From: an uncultured Marinifilum sp.
Lineage (GTDB): Bacteria; Bacteroidota; Bacteroidia; Bacteroidales; Marinifilaceae
DNA length: 64,000 nucleotides
NCBI RefSeq assembly: GCF_963677195.1
Contig: NZ_OY781918.1
Coordinates: forward strand, 248,001 to 312,000
Direction of reading: 5' to 3'
Shown: one piece after another, positions 44,939 through 57,800 of the stretch
Layout of the letters: each line of letters starts with the position of its first letter
How positions within the stretch are numbered: position 1 is the stretch's first letter
The notes under the pieces: generated by a model
Database searches by the model: none
Told to the model about the DNA's origin: nothing
What the model saw: only the letters and a program-made list of their open reading frames with translations
Program-made: the position numbers and the translations under genes

Positions 44939-46375
44939 ATGAAATTCGGATATAAAAAATTATACATCAACGGACAACTAGTTGATGCAACAGAAAAAAC
45001 CAAATCAAAAGTAATTTGTCCCGGAACAGAAGAAGCTGTAGCCGAAATCGCATGGGCAGGAAAAAAAGATGCTGAATTAGCCCTCGATGCAGCTCAGCAA
45101 GCTTTCAAAAAATGGTCCAAAATGAGTGTAAACACTCGTAAAATGTGGATGGACAAATTACGCAATGCGGTTATAGAAAAACAACACGAAATACGTGAAA
45201 GCGTAATGTACGAAATGGGGAAAACTTATAACCAAGCAGTAGAAGATTACGAAACGGTTATTAATGCATTAGAATGGTACCCTCAGGAAATGTTGCATAG
45301 AAGAGATGAAATACTACCAGATCCTGATGGTTCACATTCTCATCAAATTATTAAACAAGCAGCAGGTGTTGCAGTTGGATATCTAGCCTGGAATTTCCCT
45401 TTATTAAATTTAGGATTTAAAATTGGCCCGGCATTAGCCGCAGGTTGTACTCTTATTTTAAAACCTTCGGCCAACGCTCCTCTTTCGGCATACTTAATAG
45501 GAGAAATAATGGAAAGTATTAATTTTCCAAAAGGTGTTGTTAATATTCTTGCCGGATCTAACGAAGAAGTGGCCTTAACTCTTTCTTCGAGTAAAATACC
45601 AAGAATTATTACCATGATTGGATCTTCCACATCTGGAAGAATGGCAATGCAACAGGCCGCAACTTCTATAAAACATTTTAGCATGGAACTTGGAGGTAAT
45701 GCTCCTGCAATAGTTTTTGACGATGCAAATATATCTCAGGCTGTTAACGATTTATCGGCGTTAAAATTTGGTAACTGCGGACAAGTATGTGTTTCTCCTA
45801 ACAGAATATTTGTTCATGAAAATATATACAAGGAATTTGCAGCAAAATTTGTTGAGAAAGCTAAAAACTTACAACTAGGTTTTGGTAATGATTCTAAAAT
45901 CGATATGGGGCCTATAGTTGATGCTCGTTCCAGAGAGAGAGTAATAAAATTAGTAGAGACAACTATTTCGGAAGGTGCCAATCTTGAATGTGGAGGTAAA
46001 ATTCCTGATGATAAAGAAAAAGGATTTTTCTATGAACCAACAGTGTTCACAGGACTAAACCGTAATATGACAATCTTTAAAGAAGAAATATTCGGTCCTT
46101 TAGCTGCAATTTATCCATTTAAAACAGAAGAGGAAGTTCTGGATATGGCTAATGATTGCGAAGTTGGCTTGTCTAGCTATCTATATACAAATGATCTTAA
46201 TCGAGTTCAAAAATTCTCTAATGAATTAGAAGTTGGTGAAGTTCATGTCAACGGTTTTAAGTATGCAATTTACCTGCCACATGGTGGAGTTAAAGAAAGT
46301 GGCTTAGGTCATGATTGTTCATATCTGGCCTTAGATGATTATCTAGAAAGAAAACGTATCACAGTAAGAATTTAA
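44939..46375 (+). CDS. Aldehyde dehydrogenase, probable 3,6-anhydro-galactose dehydrogenase
   Basis: The 478-residue NAD(P)-dependent aldehyde dehydrogenase has all catalytic parts: N152 in A-W-N-F-P, E250 in M-E-L-G-G-N and the nucleophile C284 in G-Q-V-C. The sequence is closest in feel to the succinate-semialdehyde dehydrogenase branch. In the proposed pathway it oxidises the free aldehyde of 3,6-anhydro-galactose to the acid used by the neighbouring enolase-superfamily enzyme. It starts 5 bp after that gene. The substrate is inferred from the cluster. Confidence 0.8.
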   Translation: MKFGYKKLYINGQLVDATEKTKSKVICPGTEEAVAEIAWAGKKDAELALDAAQQAFKKWSKMSVNTRKMWMDKLRNAVIEKQHEIRESVMYEMGKTYNQAVEDYETVINALEWYPQEMLHRRDEILPDPDGSHSHQIIKQAAGVAVGYLAWNFPLLNLGFKIGPALAAGCTLILKPSANAPLSAYLIGEIMESINFPKGVVNILAGSNEEVALTLSSSKIPRIITMIGSSTSGRMAMQQAATSIKHFSMELGGNAPAIVFDDANISQAVNDLSALKFGNCGQVCVSPNRIFVHENIYKEFAAKFVEKAKNLQLGFGNDSKIDMGPIVDARSRERVIKLVETTISEGANLECGGKIPDDKEKGFFYEPTVFTGLNRNMTIFKEEIFGPLAAIYPFKTEEEVLDMANDCEVGLSSYLYTNDLNRVQKFSNELEVGEVHVNGFKYAIYLPHGGVKESGLGHDCSYLALDDYLERKRITVRI

Positions 46376-46378
46376 GAA

Positions 46379-47059
46379 ATGCAACCTATAGCTCAGAAGG
46401 CGATGACGCCTGAAATTATAAAAAAAATTGACAACAGCGGAGTAATCGCTGTTTTGGTAATTGACAACGCAAATCATGCTGTTCCTCTGGCCGAAGCATT
46501 ACTCGAGGGTGGTGTTGATTCCATTGAATTAACACTTCGCACACCTGCTGCAATTGAATCAGCACTGGCAATAAAAAAAACGTTTCCACAAATGAACTTA
46601 GGTTTTGGAACAGTTTTAACTGTTGAACAGGTAAAAGCAGTAGTAGATGCAGGAGCTGATTTTGCAGTAGCACCCGGTTGTAACCCCACTGTACTCGCAG
46701 AAGCAGGAAAACAAGGTTTATCTTTCGCACCTGGAATAATGACTCCAAGTGATATTGAAATTGCAATTGAACATGGATGCAGAGTGTTAAAATACTTTCC
46801 TGCCGAAACATCAGGAGGTATGAATCACCTTACAAATATGGTTGCTCCATATCAATATCTGGATTTAAAATTTATTCCTCTTGGAGGATGTAATATGAAT
46901 AATGCTGCCTCATATCTTGAGTCTCCACTTATTACAGCTATTGGTGGTTCTTGGATTGCAAAACGTCCATTGATTCAGGCTGAAGATTGGAAAACAATCA
47001 CTCAAAATGCAAGAGAAATTCATGATTTAATTCAAAAAATCAGAACAAGTAGAAAATAA
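46379..47059 (+). CDS. KDPG/KDPGal-type class I aldolase
   Basis: The 226-residue protein has the Eda family layout: E50 in I-E-L-T-L-R-T, G-F-G-T-V-L-T, and the Schiff-base lysine K138 in L-K-Y-F-P-A-E. It would split 2-keto-3-deoxy-6-phospho-galactonate (or -gluconate) to pyruvate and glyceraldehyde 3-phosphate. It follows the aldehyde dehydrogenase by 3 bp, and the kinase that makes its substrate comes next. Confidence 0.88.
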   Translation: MQPIAQKAMTPEIIKKIDNSGVIAVLVIDNANHAVPLAEALLEGGVDSIELTLRTPAAIESALAIKKTFPQMNLGFGTVLTVEQVKAVVDAGADFAVAPGCNPTVLAEAGKQGLSFAPGIMTPSDIEIAIEHGCRVLKYFPAETSGGMNHLTNMVAPYQYLDLKFIPLGGCNMNNAASYLESPLITAIGGSWIAKRPLIQAEDWKTITQNAREIHDLIQKIRTSRK

Positions 47060-47102
47060 AATAGTACGAATTAGCTATCGTACCCTCAAACATCAAATTT
47101 AA

Positions 47103-48194
47103 ATGAAGACAATAATAACATTTGGCGAAATAATGGGGCGAATTTGTCCTGAAAACTTTCAACGATTTCATCAAAGCATGCCCGGTAAACTTGATATGAC
47201 ATTTGCCGGTGCAGAAGCTAATGTTGCTGCTTCGATAGCAATGCTTGGTGGAAAAGTAAAATTTGTTACTGCCCTTCCCGATAATGAAATGACAGAAGCC
47301 TGCTTATCAGTACTTAAAGGCATTGATGTCGATGTATCTGGAATTAAAAAAACTAAAAATGGAAGATTCGGGCTCTATTTCGTAGAACGAGGAGCAAACC
47401 AGCGTCCGAGCCGTGTAATGTACGATCGAGATTTTTCTGCAGTATCGATGACACGTGGCGAAGACTACAATTGGGATAAATTATTAGTTGATGCAGGATG
47501 GTTACATACAACAGGTATTACTCCTGCTCTATCTGAAGTATCAGCTACAGCTACCGAAATTGCAGTTAGAACAGCAAAAGCAAAAGGATTAACCGTTTCC
47601 TGCGATCTAAACTTTAGAAAAAAATTGTGGCAATGGCAATCGGGTACTTCGGCAGCAGATCTGGCTCAAAAAACAATGCGTGCAATTCTGCCTTACGTTG
47701 ATGTTGTAATTGCCAACGAAGAAGATGCTCATGATGTTCTGGGAATATCAGCTGAAAATACTGATATTGAAGGTGGAAAACTTGATGTTGCAAAATACGT
47801 TGATGTTGCAAAAGAAATTATTCGCCAATTTCCGAACGTTAAAAAAGTAGCAATTACTTTACGTGAAAGTATTTCGGCAACCCATAATAATTGGGGAGCT
47901 ATGTTGTACGATGCAGAAAGTGATACTGCTCACTTCGCTCCATTAAATAATGGAGAATATGCTCCTTATCAGATAAAAGCAATTGTTGACCGCGTTGGGG
48001 GTGGCGATTCTTTTGGAGCTGCTTTGGTTTATGCTATGAATACTCCTGAATTTACAAATCCTGAAGATACCATCCGATTTGCAGTTGCATCTTCTTGCTT
48101 ATGCCACTCTATTAATGGAGACTTTAATTACACATCAAGAGCCGAAGTAGAGGCGTTGATGGGTGGATCAGGCTCTGGTAGAGTTGTTCGATAA
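47103..48194 (+). CDS. PfkB-family sugar-acid kinase (KDG/KDGal kinase)
   Basis: The 363-residue protein begins with an N-terminal glycine-rich strand pattern of ribokinase-fold enzymes. It has the substrate loop G-A-E-A-N-V-A-A and the catalytic D-R-V-G-G-G-D-S-F motif, in which the aspartate is the base. It would phosphorylate 2-keto-3-deoxy-galactonate at carbon 6 for the aldolase. PfkB kinases acting on KDG carry the same features, so C4 stereochemistry is not fixed. Confidence 0.85.
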   Translation: MKTIITFGEIMGRICPENFQRFHQSMPGKLDMTFAGAEANVAASIAMLGGKVKFVTALPDNEMTEACLSVLKGIDVDVSGIKKTKNGRFGLYFVERGANQRPSRVMYDRDFSAVSMTRGEDYNWDKLLVDAGWLHTTGITPALSEVSATATEIAVRTAKAKGLTVSCDLNFRKKLWQWQSGTSAADLAQKTMRAILPYVDVVIANEEDAHDVLGISAENTDIEGGKLDVAKYVDVAKEIIRQFPNVKKVAITLRESISATHNNWGAMLYDAESDTAHFAPLNNGEYAPYQIKAIVDRVGGGDSFGAALVYAMNTPEFTNPEDTIRFAVASSCLCHSINGDFNYTSRAEVEALMGGSGSGRVVR

Positions 48195-48212
48195 ATTAAC
48201 CAATATTATTTT

Positions 48213-48245
48213 AATCATTGGATGCCCAATAAGCATCCAATGATT
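48213..48245 (+). other. 13-bp perfect hairpin between kinase and sulfatase
   Basis: AATCATTGGATGC and GCATCCAATGATT form a 13-bp stem with a 7-nt loop. No T-run follows, so it may be an RNA processing or stability element rather than a terminator. Confidence 0.6.
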
Positions 48246-48333
48246 TATACCAATACATAATTTGGTCCTCCTCCTAGTTACAATTGTTATTGTAACTGGC
48301 ATATCAGAACCTCGATTTAAAATAAAAAGCGAT

Positions 48334-49797
48334 ATGAATTATTCAAAAACTATACAGCTTATTTGTTTTGCATGTATATTGCTATTATCTAGCTGTAATT
48401 TTAAAAAATCAGAAAGTAAAAGTACCAGCCAAAAACAACCAAATATTCTACTTATTTTATGCGACGATTTAGGCTATTCTGATGTAGGATTTAATGGATC
48501 CAAGGATATTACTACTCCTGCTTTAGATAAACTGGCTAACGACGGAACAGTATTTACTTCGGCTTATGTAACTCATCCCTTTTGTGGTCCAAGCAGGGCT
48601 AGTTTAATGACAGGGCGTTATCCTCATCCAATGGGCGCACAATTTAATCTTCCTCCAAATTGCGAAACAATAGGAAAAGGAATCGATGTAAACGAAACCT
48701 TTATCAGTAAAATATTACAGGATAAAGGTTATTACACTGGAGCACTTGGCAAATGGCACTTGGGTTCTGTTACTCAATACCATCCAAATAACAGAGGATT
48801 TGATGATTTTTATGGATTCCTTGGAGGTGGACATGAATACTTCCCTGAAATTTATCGCGAAAAATTTGAAAAACGTAAAAAAGCAGGCGATAAAGTTATT
48901 TTTGAATATCTACATCCATTAGAACATAATGGTAAAGAGGTACGCGAAACAGAATACATTACCGATGCACTTTCCCGCGAAGCAGAAAGATTTGTAACAG
49001 ATGCATCAGAAAAAGAAAAGCCATTCTTTTTATATTTAGCTTACAATGCACCACACGTTCCCTTGCAAGCTAAAGAAGAAGATCTTGCCAAATTCGCCCA
49101 CATTAAAGATGAACAAAGACGAACTTATGCTGCAATGGTATATGCTGTTGACCGAGGTGTAAACAAAATTGTTAAAAAACTAAAGGAAAACAATCAGTTC
49201 GATAATACTCTAATTGTATTTTTAAGCGACAATGGAGGTAAACTAACCAGAGGAGCAACAAATTATCCTCTTCGCGAAGGAAAAGGTAGTGCATGCGAAG
49301 GTGGATACAGAGTACCTATGTTTTTTCACTGGCCAAAAAATGTCCCTTCGGGTAAACGTTTTAATCAACCAGTTTCGTCGGTAGACTTCTACCCTACTTT
49401 TGCCAAACTTGCAGGTGCTACAATTCCGGCAAATAAAATACTTGATGGAAAAGATATGTGGGACAACTTTAAAAATGGTAAAGGATCGCATAAAGGAGAA
49501 TACATTTATTGCTTGCGTCACAGAACTGGTTATACAGATGTTGGAGTACGCAGAGATCAATGGAAAGCTCTACGCTTAAGTGAAGAAAGCTGGAAATTAT
49601 ACAATATTGAAAAAGACAAAGGAGAAACCACAGATTTAAGTGAGCAACATCCCGAAATCTTAAAAGAACTTGTTTCTGCAGCTGAAAAATGGAGCCAAAC
49701 TCATGCACAACCACTTTGGTGGCACGATAAACAAACTGGCGTGGAGTGGAAAGAATACAAAATGCCTAGATTTAATGAAACTTTTGCATTAGATTAA
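48334..49797 (+). CDS. Sulfatase (S1 family, lipoprotein)
   Basis: I start at the ATG at 48334, because it gives a clean lipoprotein signal (L-L-L-S-S-C, cysteine 21); the frame is open further upstream. The formylglycine motif C84-G-P-S-R with the following T-G-R is intact. L-C-D-D-L-G-Y-S-D gives the metal aspartates near the N-terminus. The 487-residue enzyme removes sulfate esters from a polysaccharide fragment in the periplasm or at the surface. The S1 subfamily, and therefore the carbon attacked, cannot be fixed by eye. An activating anaerobic or aerobic formylglycine maturase is not in the window. Confidence 0.9.
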   Translation: MNYSKTIQLICFACILLLSSCNFKKSESKSTSQKQPNILLILCDDLGYSDVGFNGSKDITTPALDKLANDGTVFTSAYVTHPFCGPSRASLMTGRYPHPMGAQFNLPPNCETIGKGIDVNETFISKILQDKGYYTGALGKWHLGSVTQYHPNNRGFDDFYGFLGGGHEYFPEIYREKFEKRKKAGDKVIFEYLHPLEHNGKEVRETEYITDALSREAERFVTDASEKEKPFFLYLAYNAPHVPLQAKEEDLAKFAHIKDEQRRTYAAMVYAVDRGVNKIVKKLKENNQFDNTLIVFLSDNGGKLTRGATNYPLREGKGSACEGGYRVPMFFHWPKNVPSGKRFNQPVSSVDFYPTFAKLAGATIPANKILDGKDMWDNFKNGKGSHKGEYIYCLRHRTGYTDVGVRRDQWKALRLSEESWKLYNIEKDKGETTDLSEQHPEILKELVSAAEKWSQTHAQPLWWHDKQTGVEWKEYKMPRFNETFALD

Positions 49798-49807
49798 TTA
49801 ATAAAAT

Positions 49808-49848
49808 TAGAGTTTAGAACAAATAATTGCGATCTAAACTCTATTTTT
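49808..49848 (+). terminator. Terminator between sulfatase and GH2
   Basis: TAGAGTTTAGA and TCTAAACTCTA form an 11-bp stem followed by TTTTT. It lies 11 bp after the sulfatase stop. No separate operator copy precedes the GH2 gene, so read-through or a weak own promoter must express it. Confidence 0.75.
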
Positions 49849-49879
49849 AATAAAAGTATAACCTTTAATACCATCATAA

Positions 49880-53113
<3,234 letters not shown>

Positions 53114-53126
53114 AAATAGAATTAAA

Positions 53127-53447
53127 ATGAATTATAAATTTAGTCACATAGGAATTCCTACCAAAGAGGATAAAAATTGGGATGGCTTTTACGAACCAGG
53201 AAAAATTAACTTTACCGATTTTAATAAAGATAAATTCAGTATTGAATGGATTAAATGTAATCCTGATAGTCCAATGCACGAAATGTTTCAAAAAATTCCT
53301 CATATAGCCTATCAGGTAGATAACATAGAAGAAGCAATTGAAGGAAAAGAAGTTATTGTTGAAACATTCTCTCCGGGAGAAGGAGTTCGCGTTGCCTTTA
53401 TAAACCACAATGGTGCTCCAATTGAGTTTATGGAAATATCAAAATAG
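53127..53447 (+). CDS. Small VOC/glyoxalase-fold protein
   Basis: The 106-residue protein shows two VOC half-repeats: F-S-H-I-G-I-P at the start, P-H-I-A-Y-Q-V-D-N in the middle, and a final G-A-P-I-E-F-M-E that could hold a metal-binding glutamate. It follows GH2 by 13 bp and precedes a terminator, so it belongs to the same unit. VOC proteins isomerise, cleave or bind small metabolites. No reaction of the proposed pathway lacks an enzyme, so it may handle a sugar anomer or stereoisomer, which is speculation. Confidence 0.7.
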   Translation: MNYKFSHIGIPTKEDKNWDGFYEPGKINFTDFNKDKFSIEWIKCNPDSPMHEMFQKIPHIAYQVDNIEEAIEGKEVIVETFSPGEGVRVAFINHNGAPIEFMEISK

Positions 53448-53472
53448 TTGTAATTATCTTCCTTTATAGTTT

Positions 53473-53512
53473 AAACAGTTCATTGCTTTCCGTGCTCTGA
53501 ACTGTTTTTTTT
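53473..53512 (+). terminator. Rho-independent terminator before the AraC gene
   Basis: AAACAGTTCA and TGAACTGTTT form a 10-bp stem followed by Ts to position 53512. It separates the sugar-catabolism/GH2 unit from the regulator gene. Confidence 0.85.
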
Positions 53513-53602
53513 ATAAGCATATAGAATTCTACATTTTTTATTTATATTTATTCCAGACTAAGAGTGCTTAAAACTTATAAATATTTCTTCGAGTTTTAGT
53601 TT

Positions 53603-54460
53603 ATGAAACTAATATTAAAAAATACTGATAGTTCAGCTAACGAGCGTTTAGATATTACAAAAAAAGAAATTCCATGTCTGGATTCTTCATGGCACTATCA
53701 TGCTCAGTACGAATTAATATATATATCTAAAAGTAATGGCATTCGATTTGTTGGTGATAGCGTAGCTCATTTTTCACCAGGCGATTTGGTTTTAGTTGGT
53801 CCTTACCTACCTCATTTGTGGCGCAACGATGTCTCTTATTATGGAGAAAACGATCAAAATAAAGTAAAAACCATCGTCATTAAATTTACAAAAGATTTTA
53901 TTGGAGAAGGAACTTTTAATATTCCTGAATTTTCGCAGATAAACAGTTTACTTGAAGAATCAAAATTTGGCGTTAGCTTTGGAGGTAAGGAAAACAAAAA
54001 ACTGCACAAAGAATTAATTAGTTTAATTGAACTATCACCTGCCCAACAATTAATTAAATTACTAGATATACTATGTAAGCTTGCAACTATCGACAATAAA
54101 ATAATTCTATCCTCATCAGACATGCGACAATACACCACCGATAGTTCGGATCGCTTAGACTCAGTAATTAAATTTGTTTCGGATAATTATGCCAGAGACA
54201 TTAGCTTAAATGATGTTTCGGATATAGCTTGCATGACAACAAATTCTTTTTGTCGTTTTTTCAAAAAAACAACCAATAAATCTTTTACGCAATTTTTAAA
54301 CGAAATTCGTGTTCGAAATGCTTCTCGCCTATTGGTACAACAAGATATTCCAATATCTGAAGTTTGCTATATGGTTGGATATAATTCAATTACAAACTTT
54401 AATCGCCAGTTTAAAGAAATAATGGGAAGCACTCCTAACAACTTTAGAAACACAATTTAG
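53603..54460 (+). CDS. AraC-family transcriptional regulator of the locus
   Basis: The 285-residue protein has an N-terminal cupin sensor (W-H-Y-H-A-Q-Y-E-L-I-Y-I and G-D-L-V-L-V-G-P-Y-L-P-H) that could bind a sugar. A C-terminal pair of helix-turn-helix motifs covers about residues 185-285 and ends in the usual V-G-Y-N-S-I-T-N-F-N-R-Q-F-K. Members of this family bind direct repeats about 21 bp apart, the exact geometry of the four operator copies here. It is therefore the best candidate regulator. It would sense a degradation product such as galactose or anhydro-galactose. Confidence 0.9.
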   Translation: MKLILKNTDSSANERLDITKKEIPCLDSSWHYHAQYELIYISKSNGIRFVGDSVAHFSPGDLVLVGPYLPHLWRNDVSYYGENDQNKVKTIVIKFTKDFIGEGTFNIPEFSQINSLLEESKFGVSFGGKENKKLHKELISLIELSPAQQLIKLLDILCKLATIDNKIILSSSDMRQYTTDSSDRLDSVIKFVSDNYARDISLNDVSDIACMTTNSFCRFFKKTTNKSFTQFLNEIRVRNASRLLVQQDIPISEVCYMVGYNSITNFNRQFKEIMGSTPNNFRNTI

Positions 54461-54866
54461 CCAATTTACACCCTTTTTTAGCACCATTTTACCTCTTATT
54501 TTTAAATAAGGGTAAAATAATGTAATTACATGGTAAATTTCACCAACCCACCTTTTTATCTTTTCAGTTACTTTACACTAATAATTTAAACACAAGAACT
54601 ATATCTAATATAGAATGGAATAATTCAATAAATATAGATTATTGTAATATATATTAGATTTAATATTCTTTCAACAACTAATTATTCATCAAAATTAAAT
54701 CTTAATCTAATACAAAAAAACACTACAATATATAACATAAACTTTTCTACACAAACGATATAAATAAAACTGGAAATATCAAACTTGCAGAATTACACCA
54801 TCTTAATATCTGCAAAAAACACAAAAATTAACTAATCAATTTTATTCACTTCAACATGAATGACTT
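54461..54866. other. Long leader before susC
   Basis: The 406-bp gap holds a minus-orientation site resembling the operator (54463-54493), locus operator copy 2 (54511-54540) and its -7-like box (54568-54575). If that box is used, the susC mRNA has an untranslated leader of about 285 bases, AT-rich and without a hairpin I can name. Confidence 0.6.
54511..54540 (+). promoter_or_regulatory. Locus operator, copy 2 (susC)
   Basis: GGTAAAATAATG-N9-GGTAAATTT, a direct repeat with 21-bp period. TTACTTTA at 54568-54575 begins 36 bp after the second half-site, as in the other copies. Confidence 0.75.
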
Positions 54867-57800
54867 ATGAAAAAACCAAAAAATTTAACGAAATTTTTTA
54901 GGATTGCTCAATTTTCAGCCTTAGGAATATTTTTAGGAATATCTCAAGTAATGGCGACAAATTCAAATTCTCAAAATTCATCAGAAACTGTTATTGCTCA
55001 AACATCAGTAAGCGGTACAGTTAAAGACAATACCGGAGCTACTCTTCCAGGAGTAAGTGTTATTGTAAAAGGAACAACAACAGGTACAATTACCAATATC
55101 GATGGATATTTCGAAATGTCGAACCTTAACGAGGGTGATGTTTTAGTAGTATCATTTGTAGGTATGAAAGCTCAGGAAATCGTTTACACAGGACAAACAT
55201 CTATCGATGTAGTTCTTGTAGAAGATACCATTGGGCTAAACGAGGTAGTTGCAATTGGTTATACAACCAGAAAGAAAGGTGAATTAACCGGATCGGTAAG
55301 TACCATTAAATCAGAAGAAATTGCAAAAACTTCTAATCAGGATCTTGCAAAATCGCTTGCTGGTAAAGTAACTGGTTTAATTGTTGCCGACCGTGGTGGT
55401 TACCCTGGCGATAATGATATGACTCTTTTAATTAGAGGTAAATCTACCTTAAATAACAACTCTCCTTTAATTTTAATTGATGGAGTAACTGCGGGTAGTT
55501 TTTCTCATTTGGCACCTCAAGATATTGCATCACTTACCGTATTGAAAGATGGTGCTGCAGCAATTTATGGTGCTCGTGCTGCCAATGGTGTAATCTTAAT
55601 TACAACAAAACGTGGTAAATCAGGAAAACCTAAATTTAACTTCTCAAGTTCGGTAAATATTTCTTCTTTTTCAGTTTCTCCTGACTTGATGTCATCGGAG
55701 CAATATGCAATTTATGAAAATGAAATTGAAGATCGTTATGGTCGCGATCCTAGATTTACTCAAGATCAAATTGATAAGTATGCAGCAGGAAATGATCCAA
55801 ACTATCCAAGTACAGATTGGTACGATTTAACTTTTGCTGATTATGCTCCTGAATACAGAAGCTCTTTATCTATTTCTGGTGGTAGCGATAATGTGAGCTA
55901 CTTTGTAAGTGGTGATTATAAGGATCAAACAGGTATGTATGAATCGGGTGATTTAGGTTACAAACAATATCAAGTTCGTTCCAATTTGGATATTAAACTT
56001 CATGAAAAATTTAAATTAGGTGTAGACTTATCAGGAAGATTTGGAGAACAAGAAGAACCAGGTGTAGGTTCATCATACATTTACAAACACATTTATACCA
56101 ACGAACCAACCGAAGTTGGAGTTTATCCTAACGGATTACCTGGCTGGGGTGGCGAAAACGGTGCAAACCCATACGTAATGTCAAGTAGCGAATCGGGATT
56201 TGTTGACAAAACAACAAACGACTTAAGAGGTAAATTGTCTTACGACTGGGATTTAAGTGCACTTACCGAAGGACTACGCTTTAAGGGTTTTACAAGTTAC
56301 CGCCGACAAAATAGCGATACAAAATCGTGGTATACTCCTTGGTCAACCTACACCTATCAGGAAGGAACGGGAGAGTACGTGGAGCAATTAGGATTTTCGC
56401 AGGATGGTAAGGAAAGTATCCTAAAAGAAAGCTTTTGGAAATTTGACGAATTAATGTTAAATGCTGTTGTTCACTATAAAAAAACCTTTAACGAGGATCA
56501 TAACATTAGTGCATTTGCTGGATACGAGTATTTTTCTTCAGAAGAACGTTCTTTCTGGGTTCAGAAAAAAGATTTTCCAAGTGATAATCATCCAGAATTA
56601 TTTGCCGGAAGTGATGAAGGCATGCAATCATCAGGAACCTCATCAGAATGGGGACGCGTAAATTATTTTGGTTCGTTCTCTTACGACTATCAAAAGAAAT
56701 ACTTCCTTGACATGACAATTCGTCGTGACGGTTCAAGTAATTTTGGAGAAAAGAAATTCGGTACATTCCCAAGTGTTGCTGCCTCATGGGCCATTAACAA
56801 GGAAGCATTCATGGAAAACATCTCATGGTTAAATGCCTTAAAATTGAGAGCATCCTGGGCACAAATGGGTAATGACAGAGTTAGCGGATTTCAGTATTTA
56901 TATGAATACAACTATGGAGGAGGAGGTTGGGCCAAACCAAATTCTTACATTTTTGGAACTCCAGGTGTTCAGTATAATTCTTACTCTAGCGGTACTGTTC
57001 CAAACGAGGATATTACTTGGGAAACTGCTGATATGAAAAATATTGGTTTAAGCTTTAGTTTATTCGACTACAGATTATCCGGAGACATCAACTACTTCTA
57101 CCAAAAAAGAGAAGATATTTTAGTGGATCAGGCCGCCTCTATCCCACTATTTTCAGGATTAGATTCAAGCAGATTACCAGCCATTAATATGGGTAAAGTA
57201 GATAATTTTGGTTGGGAATTTGAATTGAACTGGAAAGACAAAGTTGGCGAAGTAGATTATAACTTTGGAGTTAACCTTACTCAAGCCAAAAACGAAGTAA
57301 AATTCATGGATGAAGCCGCTGATGTACCAGAATGGAGAAAAGAAGAAGGCCATCCTATGGATTCGTACATTGTATTCCCTACTGCAGGTATTTTCAAAGA
57401 TCAGGCACAAGTTGATGCTACAGATGTTAAAATTGACGGTACTGTAGAAGGAGAACCAATCTATTTGGATACAGATGGCAATGGTAAAATTGATGATAAT
57501 GATAAAATTCGCTCTTATACATCAAATGTGCCAGAAATTCAATTCGGTATTCATGGTGGTGTTAGCTATAAAAACTTCAATATGAGTTTCCTTTTCCAAG
57601 GACAAACCAAAGCTAAAATGTTGGTATTCTTCGATCAGGCAGGTGCTAAACCAGAATATGTATTTAACAAACGATGGACTGCTGACAACCGTAATTCAAG
57701 ATATCCACGAGCTTTTGGTCAGGCCGACAAATACAGTTCAAACCAAAGTGGTAATGACAATAAGTTCCAGGGAGCAGATTTTTGGTTACACGATGCATCC

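Noticed and set aside
46416..46811. Minus-strand open frame of 131 residues over the aldolase gene
   Set aside because: It is rich in L and Q from antisense reading of a conserved aldolase; there is no start signal.
42754..48194. Rhamnose or fucose catabolic operon
   Set aside because: The permease suggests rhamnose, but isomerase, kinuclose-type kinase and aldolase genes are missing, and the fuconate route has no PfkB kinase with KDPG aldolase.
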